NCBI GenBank assembly: GCA_038373865.1
Contig: JAXGGA010002954.1
Span: 47,442 to 111,441 of the forward strand
Length of the DNA: 64,000 nucleotides
Direction: 5' to 3'
DNA from: Uloborus plumipes
Lineage: Eukaryota > Arthropoda > Arachnida > Araneae > Uloboridae
A program made the position numbers and the translations under genes. Below are positions 24,301 to 39,300 of the stretch, piece after piece (position 1 is the first letter of the stretch; every line of letters begins with the position of its first letter). The notes beneath the pieces were generated by a model. It saw nothing but the letters and a program-made list of their open reading frames with translations. It was not told the DNA's origin and did not search any database.

Positions 24301-27300
24301 CTATATTCAAACATTGTACACTTACTTTCACTTCTACTTTTTTAGAATCAGGGGAGTCATGGAGAGAGGTCACTGTGACCTCCTAAATAATTCTTGTTCC
24401 TCAAATTTGGAAACAGCATTGTAATATTGCATGCTGCTTAGAAGAGCATAGGGAAAGATATATTAAAGATTCAGATCTCTTAAAATTGTCACTCGAAAAC
24501 TCTTAGACTATGGATTGGCTGCTGTATAACTCAGTTACTAAGAGAAAGTTTCTTTTCTCCACACTGATTTTTTTTTTTTTTTTTTTTTTTTTTTCAATAT
24601 TTCTGCAGAGCGCTTGCCACTTATCCGGTCAATGAAAGTAAGAGAGTCTGGTCAAGGAATTTGAACCCCGTGTATGGAAATTGCCCCGTAAGTATGCTTT
24701 TTTGGAATAACTTTTTAATATTTTAGTTATTTTGTCTCCTCGTGTGTGCATGCATGTTTTTTTTTTAACATCAAAAGTTCCCACTTCTGTATACACAGTT
24801 TTACCGAACCTATTTCTCGTGAAATCTATTAAGTCAAGCAAATTTGATTTCATGTTCTCTAATTTTTGTTACGATAGATGGTAAAAGATTATTAAAAGTA
24901 AAAAAAAAAAAAATGACTCATGTTTTCAATGAAGAAAAAAAATCTGGATAGATCAATTATTCAATAATGATAATTTCATTTTTCAAATGCTATTTCAAAG
25001 TAAATAATAAAATTAAAATAAAATAATAAAAATAACTTTTTCACTGAAGAAATTATGAAAAGCGTTTTTGTAATAGTTTTGAAAAATTTTGAGGGGTTTG
25101 AACCCTATAAACCCACTCCTTAAATATGGCCCTGTATTTTTTAACTACTTTTGTTACACTTCAAAAGTCAGATGTTACAAAATACTCTTATTGCTATTTC
25201 AGCATAGTTAATTTTGCAAATTAAAACCTACATATATATATGTAGTTCATTCAATAAGACTATTTTCTACGGCATTAAAATTCTTTGCCCCACATTAAGA
25301 TTCCAAAACTATACTCTGTGTGACGAGGGCTGGCGTGTCAAAGCCAAATTAATTTCTTGCTCTCTGCACTTTTCCCTTTACGGTTGTCATAGTTACGGCG
25401 CTATGGACTTTTTTTACCACTTAGCTTTTGCAGCAATGGTTAAATGCAAATGATTAAAATTACTTTGTGCATTAACTATTCAGTTTTAAAATCATCATTA
25501 AAAAAGCACAACTTTTTCTTAGAAATGTGTGCTTTATTAATGTGTGCCTAGTTTTGTTAGGAAACAATTAGAAATAACTGAGACATGAAACTAATAATAA
25601 AAGCGTAAGTCTCATTCGAAAACGTTAAATAAATGAAATGCCTCGACAGCAGTGCATAAAAAAAAGCGGAGCTGGTTCTTTTCGTAGTTTCCACGGAGAA
25701 AACACAAAATTTTTAAACTTGATACATCTATTTTAAAGTAACAGAGTATAATAATACCTTAGATTAATTTGTTGAGCCAATCTTGGTTTCTACACTTGTG
25801 ATTGACCATTGAGGGGACTCTGAAATAAAAATGAAGGATAATAATCTTCAAATTCATCAGCAACATAAATATCCAAGAATTCATTAAATATGGATCATGC
25901 AGTAAAAACCCGTGTCTTTCGATATCCATTTTCGGAAAGAATGACTTCAAGAATAACAATCAGCTTTTGCTACCCCAATTATTCTTTTGGATTTAATGGA
26001 AACAACAATGTTGCTGAACCATTCTTTTAAGCAACAATACTATATTTCCAATAATAATACATTATTTCCAAAATGTTGTTGTGAAATTTGAATATGTTAC
26101 CTTCTGTTACTGACAATAAGGTACTATTTGTATAGTGTCGAAAAAACAACAATTTTAAGACATCTGGCTCTGTAATATATCTTTCCCTGAGCAGCATGCC
26201 AGGTGTTTACTGCGCATCACACTTGTACTGGAAAAAATAATGATTTTTAAGTCATTTTCGGCCAATTCCGTGCCAAATTAATAATGAAAAAAAAGTTTTT
26301 GAGCTCACCATTTCCAATTTTAACGAAAATTAGTGTGAAGAACGCAAATGACAAGATAAGTAATCCTGCCAAGTTTTGGATTTCTACTTTAAAAATTGTA
26401 CAAAATACAGAGCTGTTGAAAAACGAAAAAGAACCCCAAAAGTTTGTACATGCAACTTCTTTTCTAATTATAGTAGAATAAAAATTTAAAAACCACTGTG
26501 TAGGCAAGAAATAGAGCTTTCCATCAATGTAAGAAAACCTGCCAATTTTAGATTTCTACTTCAAAAATGCTACGAAATACAAACTTGCTAAAAAGCGGAG
26601 AAAGAAACAAAAGTTTTTACATGCAACTTCTTTTCTAACATTAGTGAAATTCACAAACCATTTTAAAGTCAAGAAATAGAGCTTTCCATCGATATATTAC
26701 ATGATACACTTGCGACAAATTTAAGCTTCTCATTGCCCCAAAATGGTTCAAATACTATTTTTTTGCCAGTAAAAATATTATGCTCAGTAAAAAACCTCGG
26801 CGCCAGACATCCCGCAGGGTGCTGGGAAGAGCAGAGGGAAAGATATATTAAAGAACCAGACATCTTAAAATGGTCCCTCAAAAACGATGCTGGCTCTTAG
26901 ACTAGTATACATAGCGTTAATTATGAGAATTCTTCATTTCCTTTTTGTTGACTTGAACTTTTTTCCCCCTTTTTTCAGGCTAGACCCGTAACCGGATTGA
27001 AAAACTTGGGAAATACGTGTTTCATGAATTCTGTTATTCAGTGTCTGTCCAATACCTTACCTCTCGCTGAGTATATAAATAGTGGACTGTTTCAGAATGA
27101 CATCAATAGGTATTATCAGAAAAGTTTTTCTGTTTGATTTACTGATTTATTTTGATTGTGCCTCTTGTGCGACTTAATTAATTCGAGAAATTGCATTGTA
27201 TATGTTCAGTACAGTGTGTGTACCCATGGTTGAGCAGCTCATTAACCTACTTTATTAGCACCAGGGGTGATTGTGTTCCGGTATTTCCATGATCGATTCT

Positions 27301-27329
27301 AGTATTTTCATGTTCAAAAATACCGGAAA

Positions 27330-27382
<53 letters not shown>

Positions 27383-30300
27383 TTATGCTTTTATCTTCCC
27401 ACCTTTACCTCTGGGGGTGCTAGGGCCTATGGTTTGCTCGACCCTAGGTTCTGGTTCAAAATTAAGAACAGAGCGCTCTTCAGGGCCCTATCCCGGTTAA
27501 ACCACTAAGCTGGTAGGTACGGGGGACCCTGGAGGGTGAAATGAAATGAAATCCTCCCACCTCCGGATTTTTTTTCTTTTTCGAATTTTCGATGATTATA
27601 CCGATAATTATTAATAATATTCATCAAATAAAAATTAAGATGAAAGTTCTAATTGTTTTTGGAACTTACCTGATGCTTATTACCCTTAGTTAGGAGACAA
27701 ACAAATTAAATGCAACAAAATGTAACAAATGCAACTTTCATTACTTTATAAATGCTTTCGCACAACAAACAGTAATTCTGTAAGACTTTTGCTTTCTCCT
27801 TGAAATTTTTTTTGGAGATAATTGCTCATCACCAGCTCAAAAGTAACTTTATTACTCATTTACACTTTAATTAAATGCATGTACAATATTTTGACTAAAA
27901 ACTTTGAATATATGAAATGTGTTAGTTTATAAAAGGAAATTAATTATTATGTATGTATAATTATAAAATTAGGTGTGATCAAGTAATAGGGGCCTTGGTT
28001 TAAAAAAAACACTCTTCCCCCCCCCCCCCCCCCCCACTTTTCCTTAAAAATTTTCAGGTATTTTTTATGAACTCACAATCACCCCTGTAGCACTGGGACG
28101 GCCGGAATTTTGTTACATGGGTCATTCCAGCGAAAATGGTACAAATCATGTCTGAAATTGTTTGGTTAAGTTTATCAATTTTAATAATTTCCACCAACTG
28201 ATCTTTTCTTTTTTTATTGAGTCTCCATTTATTTGTATCATAATGAAGCGTAAATGGCTAGTACATGACTCATTTATGAAAGGATTTTAAATATTTTGAT
28301 CACTTTGTGTAACAGAGTGGACATGCAACAGAGTGGACAAATAAGCCTTTAAAAATTTCTTCATAATCATGAAGAAAAGTTACAATCACAGAACAAGCAT
28401 AAAGTTTATTAAACAATGTTTAAGTTAGTTCCAATATGAATTATGACTTACATAGAGTTTCACTTGAGCAATTAAATAAAACACATGTTTCAAACATCTT
28501 TCATGTACGTTCCGTTGGATCCCAATCAATGGAATGTGATTTACGCCTTTGGAAAACAAGAAACGAAAACTTCTGAAATTTTTCGCATGTGAATATTTCT
28601 CCAAAAGCGATATGACTAAAGGTCACACTCTTAAAATTACTACTTGTCGTACCATTTTTTTTTTTTTTCAAAAATTAAATAAAAATATAAACAAAAGGAA
28701 TCAACTGTTTTTTTGACTGTTCTCGGTCATGTTAGGTATATTTGAAATTTGCTGAAAAACAAAAGCAGATAAATGGATGATCTTTTTTGAGGAAAATCTT
28801 TATCAATATTTAGACACAGTCAAAGCACATCAAAGGGTTCAGTTTAAAACGTACATTTTTGAGGGTATTTTAAATTTGTTTACAATCAAAATCACCGCTA
28901 TGACCGTTCTAGTGTTAAGTTTACAGAACTGTGCCCATGGGCATAGCCACGACTCACGTTAAGGAGGGGCAAGCAGGAGCATTTACAATTCTCCTAAGAC
29001 GGGGTGATTGTGTTCCGGTATTTTACCGGATTTCCGGTATTTTCATGATCGATTCTGGTATTTTCATGTTCGAAAATACCGGAAATAAAATATTTTTAAT
29101 TATGCTTTTATTTTCCCACCTCCGTTTTTTTTTCCTCTCTTTTTCGAATTTTTGATGATTACACCTATAATTATTAATTATATTCATCAAATAGAAATGC
29201 TAAGATGAAAATTCTAATTGTTTTTTTACCTTAGTAAATTATTTTATTTGCATCCGAGATGAGAAGCAAATTTTTCTCACTTTTGAACTTCTGATGTTTA
29301 TTACCCTTAGTTAGGAGACAAGTGAAATGCAACAAAAGGTAACAAATGCAACTTTCATTACTTTATAGATGCTTTCGCATAACAAACGACTTTTGCTTTC
29401 TCCTTAAAATATTTTTTTTGGAGATAATTGCTCATCACCAGCTCAAAAGTAACTTTATTACTCATTTACAATTTAATTAAATGCATGTACAATATTTTGA
29501 CTAAAAACTATTTGAATATATGAAATGTGTTAGTTTTAATAAAGGAAATTAAATATTATGTGTGTATAATTATAAAATTAGGTGTGCTTAAGTAATAGGG
29601 GCCTTGGTTTTAAATACCCCCCCCCCCCCCACTCTTTTTCTTTAAAACTTTCAGGTATTTTTTATGAACTCACAATCACCCCTGTCCTAAGAGTTTTCAG
29701 TGGTCATTCCTCCACATTTACCCCCATTCTCGGAGGTCACTGTGACCTCCCAAAGAGTCCAAATTCTCCCAAGCAAAAGAAAACTGTCATTCTTGTCATT
29801 TGATTCTGTGCAAAATGAATCCTTTTTTTGTTAAATCCTCAGACTTTATTTTAACACATTGGATTCTTGTTACAAATATTTTTTACTGTATTCACCTTTT
29901 TTTTTTAAGTATATGTGTGTAACCAGACAAATAAAACCATGTAAACAGAAAAAATATCAAAATAGAAATAAATTGGTTAATCAGACAAAAGTTGGGAGGT
30001 CACAGTGACTTCCCATAGGAGTGCTCCTGGCTCTGATCAAGTTATCCCTCCCTGCCCCCTCTTTTGGCTACACCCATGACTTTGTCCCATCATTACTGCA
30101 ATTGAAGCAAAATTGTTTTCTTTTTTTTTTAAGCGTATTTTTCTTCTTCTTGAAGGCACAGCAATCAAGGCACTGGTGGTGAACTCGCTGAAGAATTCGC
30201 TTTTGTGATTAAGAGCTTATGGATGGGCCAGTACAAATCCTTTTCCCCGAAAGATTTCAAGGTAATTAAAAAGTTATGTACTATCAGGGGGGTCTATTAC

Positions 30301-33300
30301 TATCAGGGTTGGCTTTCTGCCAGTAGAAACCGGTTTTTGCCGTGACAGTGGCAAAAACTGGTTATGACCATTAAAAATTGGCAGAAACAAAAAAAAACAT
30401 CTATAATAACTTTAATACAGTCGACACTCGTTATAACGACCACTCATTATAAAGACCATCCTAATATATAACGACTAGTGAGAAAAACCCCTACTGTATC
30501 CCAATACACTATATGTTCTACCTCTTTAGTTACCGCTCGTTATAAAGATCGTTTTCTGTAGGAAGGAGACGGTCGTTATATCAAGCAGCGTCCACTCTAG
30601 TAGCAAAATAATATTTGATCAAGTGAACTATAAACATAACTTCATTTCATGATTTAAAAACTTGATATAATCATTAATATTTAATAATTTAATGTAAAAT
30701 TTGAATAACAAACTTTTCAGTTTGTTGTTTGGTTGGTTGGTTTTACTTGGTTTAAGTGGCACAAGAGGTTTGATGTTTGTAAATATATATTGTTTACATC
30801 AAATGTAATGGATAGAAAATCAAATGCCCATATGAAATGAATACTTTATCTTGGCTTTTTATTTTATCAAACTCTGAAATTCAAAAACTTGTCACGCAAC
30901 TCTTGTCGTAACTGAAAGAAGCTACGTTCAAACAGTTGCTTGCTTGTTCCTTGACAGCAATGGCAACTAGATTTGCGAGAGAGTCTCTGCAAATTTCTCA
31001 TTGGTGCACAGTGAATAGAGAAATTGTTTAGGTTATGAAAACGCACCCAAACTTATACATTGTCATAGCAGGATGCAAACAATGTAACATTTGATTTTGA
31101 GTGGCGATAATATTGTAAATGAATTGCACTGTGGTTAACACCTAATCATTTTCCCTACGTATTCTCTATTGTATGTCAGTTATTATTCTTAAGTCATTTT
31201 TTGGGTTTCTGCCATAAAAGTGGCAGAAAGGGGTTTCTGTCATGCCGGTTTTAACCGGTTTCTACCAGTAGATTTTACCACCTCGGCAGAAGCCTGTCAA
31301 CCCTGATTGCTATTCTTCGCTTTCATAGAAAATCCTTAGAAAGGATATTATATACTCAATATTGGAAAAAAGATTTTAATAAGTAAGCTTTTGGTGCAAT
31401 ACACTTTTTGGTTAAACCAGTGGTTCCCAAAGTGGTCCACAGGGACCCTCAGGAGTCCCTCAGAGTGAACAAGGGATCCATATAAAGTAAAGAAAAATTG
31501 GGGGTCCACAAGATGCAAATAGGGGTCCTGCTGTTGATGCGCTAAATTCACTCCTTCCCACTTAAAATAGTCTTCTTTTTTCTCTTGTACACCAATGCTA
31601 TTTAAGGATATTGGCTTATTTAAGACTTGTGCCATTATTATTATGAAAGTATGAATGAAAATGTTACGTTTTTCTCTTCATCTGTTTTCTTTGCTTAAGC
31701 TTAGGTGTTTTACTTTGCGTCAAACTGTCTAACTGAAACAAGTTGTCAGGCATTTAAGAAGTTTTTGATTGTTTAACAAATCAATGATAAATGAGCCCTC
31801 ATACTGTTGGGTAAATTTCTGATTGAGCTCACTATATTTTCATATATTTTGCTTCCATCTGGTTCTTTTAGAACACCGATAATGGAACTTAACCATTTAA
31901 TTCCCGATTTTTGAATGCCTGAGCTCTTTTTTTACAGTTCCTGATTAGTTTTAGATCGACCCCTAGAATGGGGGTCCCTGTGAGACTGGAAAACTTGACA
32001 AGGGGTCCACGGAGTGAAAAAGTTTGTTAACCCTTGGGTTAAACTATGAAAGTTAATTTCACTGACTAACAGTTCTCACAGGGAACTAAGATTTTTGGGA
32101 GAGGAAAAAAATCATCAGTTTGCCGAACTTATAAAAAACTTTATATCAACTGTGAAGATTATTATTACTGTTGGTAAAATTATTCATCATCATTTATTAG
32201 TGAAGGTATATTTTAAAAAATAATATTGAAAAAATGTATTTTCCACAATCGGCAAAGTGGCCGATTAATAGGTGCATCCCTAATTTAATATGATTTATAC
32301 GAATATGATCAATACCAGCAATAGGCAACCCATCAATCTCGAGTGCATGTTCAGTCGATCACGACTATACTTTGGAATTCGCTTTCTGTCTGAGTAGATT
32401 GAAAAACATTAAAATGCGGAACAAAATTAGGCTTAATGTCTAAATCAAAAGTTATTTGAAAATTGTGAGCTTTTTATAGTCACAGCAAATTTTAATAGTC
32501 ACTATTTCATTGCTTTTTAAACAAATAACATGCGTGTATTTGAAAAAGTTTGTGAGCTAGCATGATGCTATTTTAGTAGTTTAAAGCAACTGCCTGATAA
32601 ATAGCAGTGACGTGCGGTCTGCCCAAGCAAACCAAGCAGTGCATGGGCACCAAAAAAAAAAAAATCTCATTATTATGCTCATAAGTAAAGACAGGAAATA
32701 TGAATGTATATTTTCTCTTGTCTTTCTTTTCTCCTGAAACGAAGTTTCAAATTCATTAAAAAGTCGCTTGACGACGTTCTCACAATCGCTTAAACGACGA
32801 TTCCCCTGGATCCCCTGGAGAAAGAGAAGACCATCCCTGCTGCGAGTCGAACCCTAGCACAAGGAGGTTTGAAGGGGTGTTGCCATGCCAACACATGTCG
32901 CCGTGGCTCCTATCCAATGATAGGAGACCTCCGAAGAAGCTCCTGCAGTGCCTGAAGCTCCTTCGAAACCAAGCAGGCAGTTCCATGCTTGGTGGGATTT
33001 CTAAAAGTTGCTATTTTTCGGGTGAAAGTAAAATGTTTTAAACGAAGTATTTTTTGTTTTTGTCGCTGGATTTCAAGATGTCGGATATCGTCGCCGATTT
33101 GATTAAAGTACCCTTTTCTAGAAGATTATTTGAAGAAAAGAAAAGATTGATTTCTGAAGGAAGACCGGTACCTACACTGCCAAATTTAATTCAGCAGCAA
33201 AAGACTGTAACTCGTCATTTTCAGACTGCGAATTATGAAAAGTGTGAGTGGCTTACTGGCAGTGTGTCACACAACAAACTGTACTGTTGGAATTGTTTGC

Positions 33301-36300
33301 TCTTTAGTACTGACAGGAACTCTTCTTGGACAGCTAAAGGATATGATAAGTTAAGCAATTTAACTAAAGCAATAAGGGACCACGATGTATCTGTTGCTCA
33401 TATTCGTGCTTCAATCTCTCTAGCTACTTTCGGAAGTGTTCGCATTGAGACTGAGTTGAGTGAACAGACACGCCAAAGCATAATTTTGCACAATGAGAAG
33501 GTAAAACGCAACCGCGACATATTAAAACGGTTGATAAATGCTGTTTGCTTCATTGCGAAATTAGAGCTGCCATTTAGAGGAGACGACGAATCGAAAACAT
33601 CAAACAACCGAGGTGTTTATTTAGAACTTCTGGAATACACAGCCCAGTATGACCCCCTACTGAAAAATCATTTGGATTCTTCTGCAGTTTTTAAAGGTGT
33701 TTCCAATCGAATTCAAAATGATTTGATTGAATCAATTGCAAATTCACTGATTAACCCTGCTACTGTGTTCGGGTCCTTTTCGACCCAAAACAGATTTCAT
33801 TTGCTTATAAATTTTCGAGTAACGTTGGTATAACGTTTCAACTTCATGAATGTGTTCATTTTCATGTTATATTACACACATATTTTTTTTGTTTTGATTG
33901 AAGTATAACCCTACTTGTCAAAAAAAAGTTTACTAATACTGTGTTCGGGTCCTTTTGGACCCATATGATTAAAAAGCATGTATCAGAGAAACAAAATCAT
34001 TTTATGCTTGTTTATTTTATTCATAATTTATGAAACAATAAATAAAACATTTGTTCATTGTTTTTGTACGTTTTTTAAATATTTTTTAATGGTTATCTTC
34101 TGTTTTTCTTTCATTCATTTTTTTTTCTTTCTGAATACCATTTCTTCCTTTCTATGAATTGAAATCAGTACCAGTGAAAATGTTTCAAGGTTAACTTTCA
34201 TAGAACTGCAAACTCTGCAATTATGCCTATCTGAGGGGAATTCCCTTTTACCCCCTCTCTCCGCCGCTTCCCCCGCGCATATGATTCTGTACATAAATCT
34301 GTACATCTCATACAAATGTTGTACTGTTCGTATTTCCATTTTTAACACTTCTTTTTAAGCTTAAAAATTTCTAGTAAATTTCTTAAAGTGACAGCTTACA
34401 TAATTTTGTTAGTTTTCTTTAGTACGAAAACTGGAATTGCTATAATATTTAAATTTTATTTATGTGTTTTCTCGGATTAAAAATGTAAAATAAAATACAA
34501 AAATTGAGTGATTTATGTTTGGAAGTTTCTAATAAAATCAAATATAACAATTAAACTCGAAAAAATATAAAAAAAGCGGTGTTAGGGAATAAATTACATA
34601 TGTTGGGTCCATTTGGACCCGAACACAGTATACGTATGTTCGGGACGAACACAGCAGCAGGGTTAAGGAAATTAAACAACAATTAGCAGCATCTGATTTT
34701 GTTGCTATATTAGCTGATGAGACAACTGACGTCTCCTACAAATCCCAGTTTTCTCTTGTGTATCGGTATAAGACTGAAGGAAAAGTAGTGGAAAGGTTTG
34801 TGTGCTTTCAAGACGTAAGTGAGGACAGGACGGCAGCGGGTGTCTCTAAACTAATATTAGAGCACATTCAAGATTTTTCCAACTGCGGCGAAAAACTCGT
34901 CGCACAAAGTTACGATGGAGCTGCAGTGATGGCCTCTTCATTAAATGGTGTGCAAAGCCTTATCAAAGCATCCTTCCCGCAAGCTCTCTTCGTTCATTGT
35001 TATGCTCATTGCTTAAATTTAGCATTGTCCAAAAGTGCATCCAACATCCCCGAATGTCGTATCTTTTTCGCAGCTCTTAGTGGACTAGCAGCATTCTTTT
35101 CCAGGTCCCCAAAACGAGCTAAATTTTTAGATGAATTTCTAGGAAGACGCTTGCCTCATGTTTGCCCAACGAGATGGAATTACTCTTCTCGACTTGTAAA
35201 TACTGTGCACGGTAAAAAGACTGAGCTCCGCCAAGTTTTTCTATCAATGTTGGAACATCAATCAGAAGTAGATTCTGACACTCTTTCTCTAGTTCAGGGA
35301 CATTTGGCTAGCTTAGAAAGCTTTGAATTTTGCTTTTTCCTTGAAATTTTTCAAAGTATATTTGCCTTCACTGATGTTTTGTTCAACGTACTTCAGAATT
35401 CGTCACTAGACATCACTTACTGCAGACAGAAGATTATAGAAACCCAAAATGCAGTGAAATCTCTTAGAAATCGTTTTCAGGAGGTATATGACGAAACAGT
35501 ATCCGATGTTGGACTTCCAAAACGGAGAAACAGACATGCTGGTACAGATATCAATGCACAGTATAGCAGGTTGTATTGTGAAGTGTTTGATAACATTGAG
35601 CAACAAATGAACACCAGATTCCAAGATTACGGGAAGCTTGCATTTTTGTGCTTACTTGATTCTTCCAAGTACAGTTCATACACCCGGAACTTCCCAAAAG
35701 ATGGTTTTCAAAGTTTAAAGGAAAATTATGGGCGCTACTTTGACGAGATGAGGCTGAAAAACGAATTAATTGTGGCATATGGCTCGAAAGAATTTTCCGA
35801 TAAGTCTCCTCACCAACTAATGAGTATGTTATCGACCACATCACTCGGTAAATCCATGCCTCAACTGAACTTATTGGCTACACTTTTCTGTGTAATTCCA
35901 GTATCCACCTCAACAGTTGAGAGATCATTTTCTGCATTGAAACGAATTAAAACTTATTCTCGAAATAAGACAGGACAAAAGCGGCTTTCTAATCTTGGAC
36001 TGATTTCCATAGAATGTGACTTGTTAAATACTCTGAAAGAGAGAAACACATTTTTCGATTCTGTAATTGAGCATTTTGCTACGAATGAAAGAAGAATGGA
36101 ATTTAATTATAAATGAAATATTAAATTAAATGCATTATCTGCTTCAAAAACAGCTAAACTTGTTAGTATTTTAGTAAGTTGTATTTTTTAAAGCTGTATA
36201 TTTTCAACAGCAGATTCAGGTATTATATTTTCTTAATGAGTGTTTAATTTGCATTTTTAATTGATCAGTGTATGTCATTTATGTTTGCTATATAAAGAGT

Positions 36301-39300
36301 ATTCTTTTCAAACTGACTGTTATTAGAATTAACACACATAGCTTAAAAAACTTATACTACTAACAAATATTACGAAATATAAGTACTACTATGAAAAAAA
36401 AAAATTGGACATCGAAGTTGCTTGGGCACTCTCTTGGGTCACCGCACGTGCCTGATAAATAGTAATTATCAATCTTTTTTGGAAAAAAGTTTACCAATAA
36501 TTTGAAGTGGGCATAGTTTCAATTTAACCGTGTTGACAATACATCCGTAATCCATGGTTCCCCCCACACAAAATTCTCCCACACATACAAAGTCGATCTT
36601 TTGTTCACACCAAACTTAAGGGCTCCCCCACACACTCCGGAAAACCCAAAGGAGTTCCTCGAGAAAATCCTCCTTGAGGAAATCTATGTGCACATGGTGA
36701 ATTCTGTTGAGATATTCCTGCCATCTCCAGACCCCTCTCTATTGAGGTTTTCCGCAAAGAATTCCTCTGAGGTTTTCCTCAAGGCCAATCATACTGTGTT
36801 GATGGGTGGGAGGTTTTCCTCAAGGAAAGCCTTTGGGTTTTCCGGAGCATGTGGTCCCTTTAGAATTTTTTGTCAATTTAGGTTGCCAACTTCTGATCCA
36901 TACGATAGGATAATGTCATCCATTTTCATTTTCTAGAACACGGTGAGCCGATGCCTGTCGGTGTGCATCGGCAACGAGCAGCAGGACTCTCACGAGTTCC
37001 TTGTCGTTCTGATGGAAAAGCTGCATGCTGACCTGAACAAAGTAAGCACTTATTTTAGTTGCAATCTATATGTATCAGGATTTGGGAAAAACCCAGCCCA
37101 GCTGGGTTTTTGATCAAAAACCGGGTTTTTTTGGCTTTTTGATGAAAAACCCGCGCTTTTTCGGGTCCTTTCAGGAATCATTCAAGCATTGTACACCAAA
37201 CCACTGCTTGTACCTTATTCTTTTGATGGAATCAGGAGAGCCCTGAAGAGAGGTCACTGTGACCTCCAAAAAAAATTCTTATTTGGTAAATTTGGAAAAA
37301 TCGTTATCATATTGAATTAATTGAATTTATAGATTGAATATTTCCTTTTCCATGTCTGCCATGTCCTCTCTCGAAAACAATTAACCATTAATGTCTGACT
37401 TTTTTTTTCCAAAGATATTTTTGTACTGGTTATGAATAGTGTTTAATAGACAGGAAAAATAATTTAAAAAATATCATGTAAAAATTAATTTGTTTATTAA
37501 GGAAAGAAAAATCGTCCCTTAAAAGTTACAATAGACCCCAGAGGGTCCATATTTTTTTTACTATTTTTTTTCTGCCTGAGATATAATATTTAAAAAGACA
37601 TTTTATAAGAAGAACTAAATTAACATAAACTAGGAAGCTGGGAATCATTTTAAAAACTATTTGTTCTTGAGATTGTGAGCGATGTCATTCTCGATAAAGA
37701 TCATATTAAAACGGCTAAAGAACACACTTTTGCAACGGTTATGTGCTGCAATCTGTTAATAATGAATGGAAACAATTCCAAAGGAATAATTGAACAGTAT
37801 TATTTGGTTGAAATGTTCATTTTTGGGAAATTCAGACACACTTTTTGGACCGTCCCTGAAAAGAGACGCTAGGCAATAATGGGTTAAAAATATTCAGATT
37901 TATGACCGGACAAGTTCGTTTCTATGTGAGGTCTCCAACCAGGGTCGGGGGTTGTTTAAATCTCAGCACTTGCCTCGAAGTTGCCATCACTGACTCTCTC
38001 TCTTTTGTGCTCCCCCAGAAGTACTCGAGGTCTTCCCCGAAGCTGGAGGCGAGCACGATGGACGAGAACACCTTCTGGCAGCACCACAAGAGCACCAACT
38101 GCTCTCGGATCTCGGAGGTCTTCGAGGGCCTCCTCAAGTCCACCCTCACCTGCCTCTCGTGCCGCAAGACCTCCGACAGCTTCGAGGTCTTCTCCTGCCT
38201 CTCCCTGCCCATCATGACCTCCAGATGCACGCTCAGGGTGAGAAATTAATCATTAATATGTGCTTTTATCAGTTTCACATGTTTGGATGTATGTATGTGA
38301 CTCTGAACAAAAGATGAAATTCACATTCTTTAAAATATAAAATTAATAAATTTAATATAAAAGTAATAAATTGATTACTATTATTCATACTAAAGGCTGA
38401 ACTATATTACATGAGTTGATGTATTATAAGTGCTTGTTAGTTTACTAATTGGCTAAAAATTATTCTTTTAACCAGGATTGCTTCAAAAAATGTATTACTT
38501 CAGCCGATAAATTTAACACAAATGATTTACTACCAAAATGTAAGCGGGTTGTTCTATTAACTGATATTCCATTAAGCGGGTTCGACTGTATTGATTATTT
38601 TTCATTTACTTTTGACATTGATTGTGTTGTTTTATTCCTAGCATTGTTTTTTGGTTAATTTAAGACAAATCCTAGATTTTCTTGACTTTTTTTCTGCAGG
38701 ACTGTATCCAACACTTCTTGAAGTCTGAGAAAATATCGGGAGAAGCCGCATGGGACTGCCCCAGGTGCAAGCAAAAGAAAGAGGCGGAGAAGCGGTTGCG
38801 CATTTGCCGACTGCCGGAAATCTTAGTCATTCAGCTCAAAAGGTACGATACTGTGTCTAATTAGTTTATTTATAAGTGACGTTAAATTGTTTTAAACAAC
38901 ACTAAGTGTCCTGGTGGCGTTCAAAATCAGGATTTGAAAAAAAATGATTTTTTTTTTTGAAAAAGCCCAGCCCATTTGGGTTTTTGATGAAAAACCCGGG
39001 CTTTTTCAGGTTTTTTTTAAAGAATCATTTTAATATCATTTTCTATTCAAACATTGTGGACCTACCTTTACTTTTCATAGAACCACGAGAGTCCTGAAGA
39101 GGGAAATCTTCAGGACTTTCGGAAATTCTTTTTCCGCCAATTTTGAAACAGTTTTGTAATGTTGAATTTTTTAATGTGATATTATATTTTAATTTGAACT
39201 TGAATTGAATTTACAGATTTTAATAATTATTGCTTATTTTGATTGTCTAAGTATTTATCTCTATATATTAACCCGTTCGGGCCGGCAGCTGTCAACGCGA

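Larger units (their letters stand above)
32605..36454 (+). mobile_element. Near-intact hAT transposon, ZMYM1-like transposase, TSD ATAAATAG
   Basis: It starts CAGTGACGTGCGG and ends CCGCACGTGCCTG, 13-bp inverted ends with two mismatches, and is flanked by the exact 8-bp duplication ATAAATAG (32597-32604, 36455-36462). It encodes one long transposase interrupted only by the piggyBac-type MITE at 33755-34662. Without that insert the element is about 2.94 kb, a normal size for an autonomous hAT. Conserved ends, exact duplication and open frame point to recent insertion. Confidence 0.93.

Noticed and set aside
37981..38217. Alternative-frame ORFs over exon 12 (+ and - strands)
   Set aside because: They arise from GC-rich codons of USP8 exon 12; only the USP frame shows family motifs.
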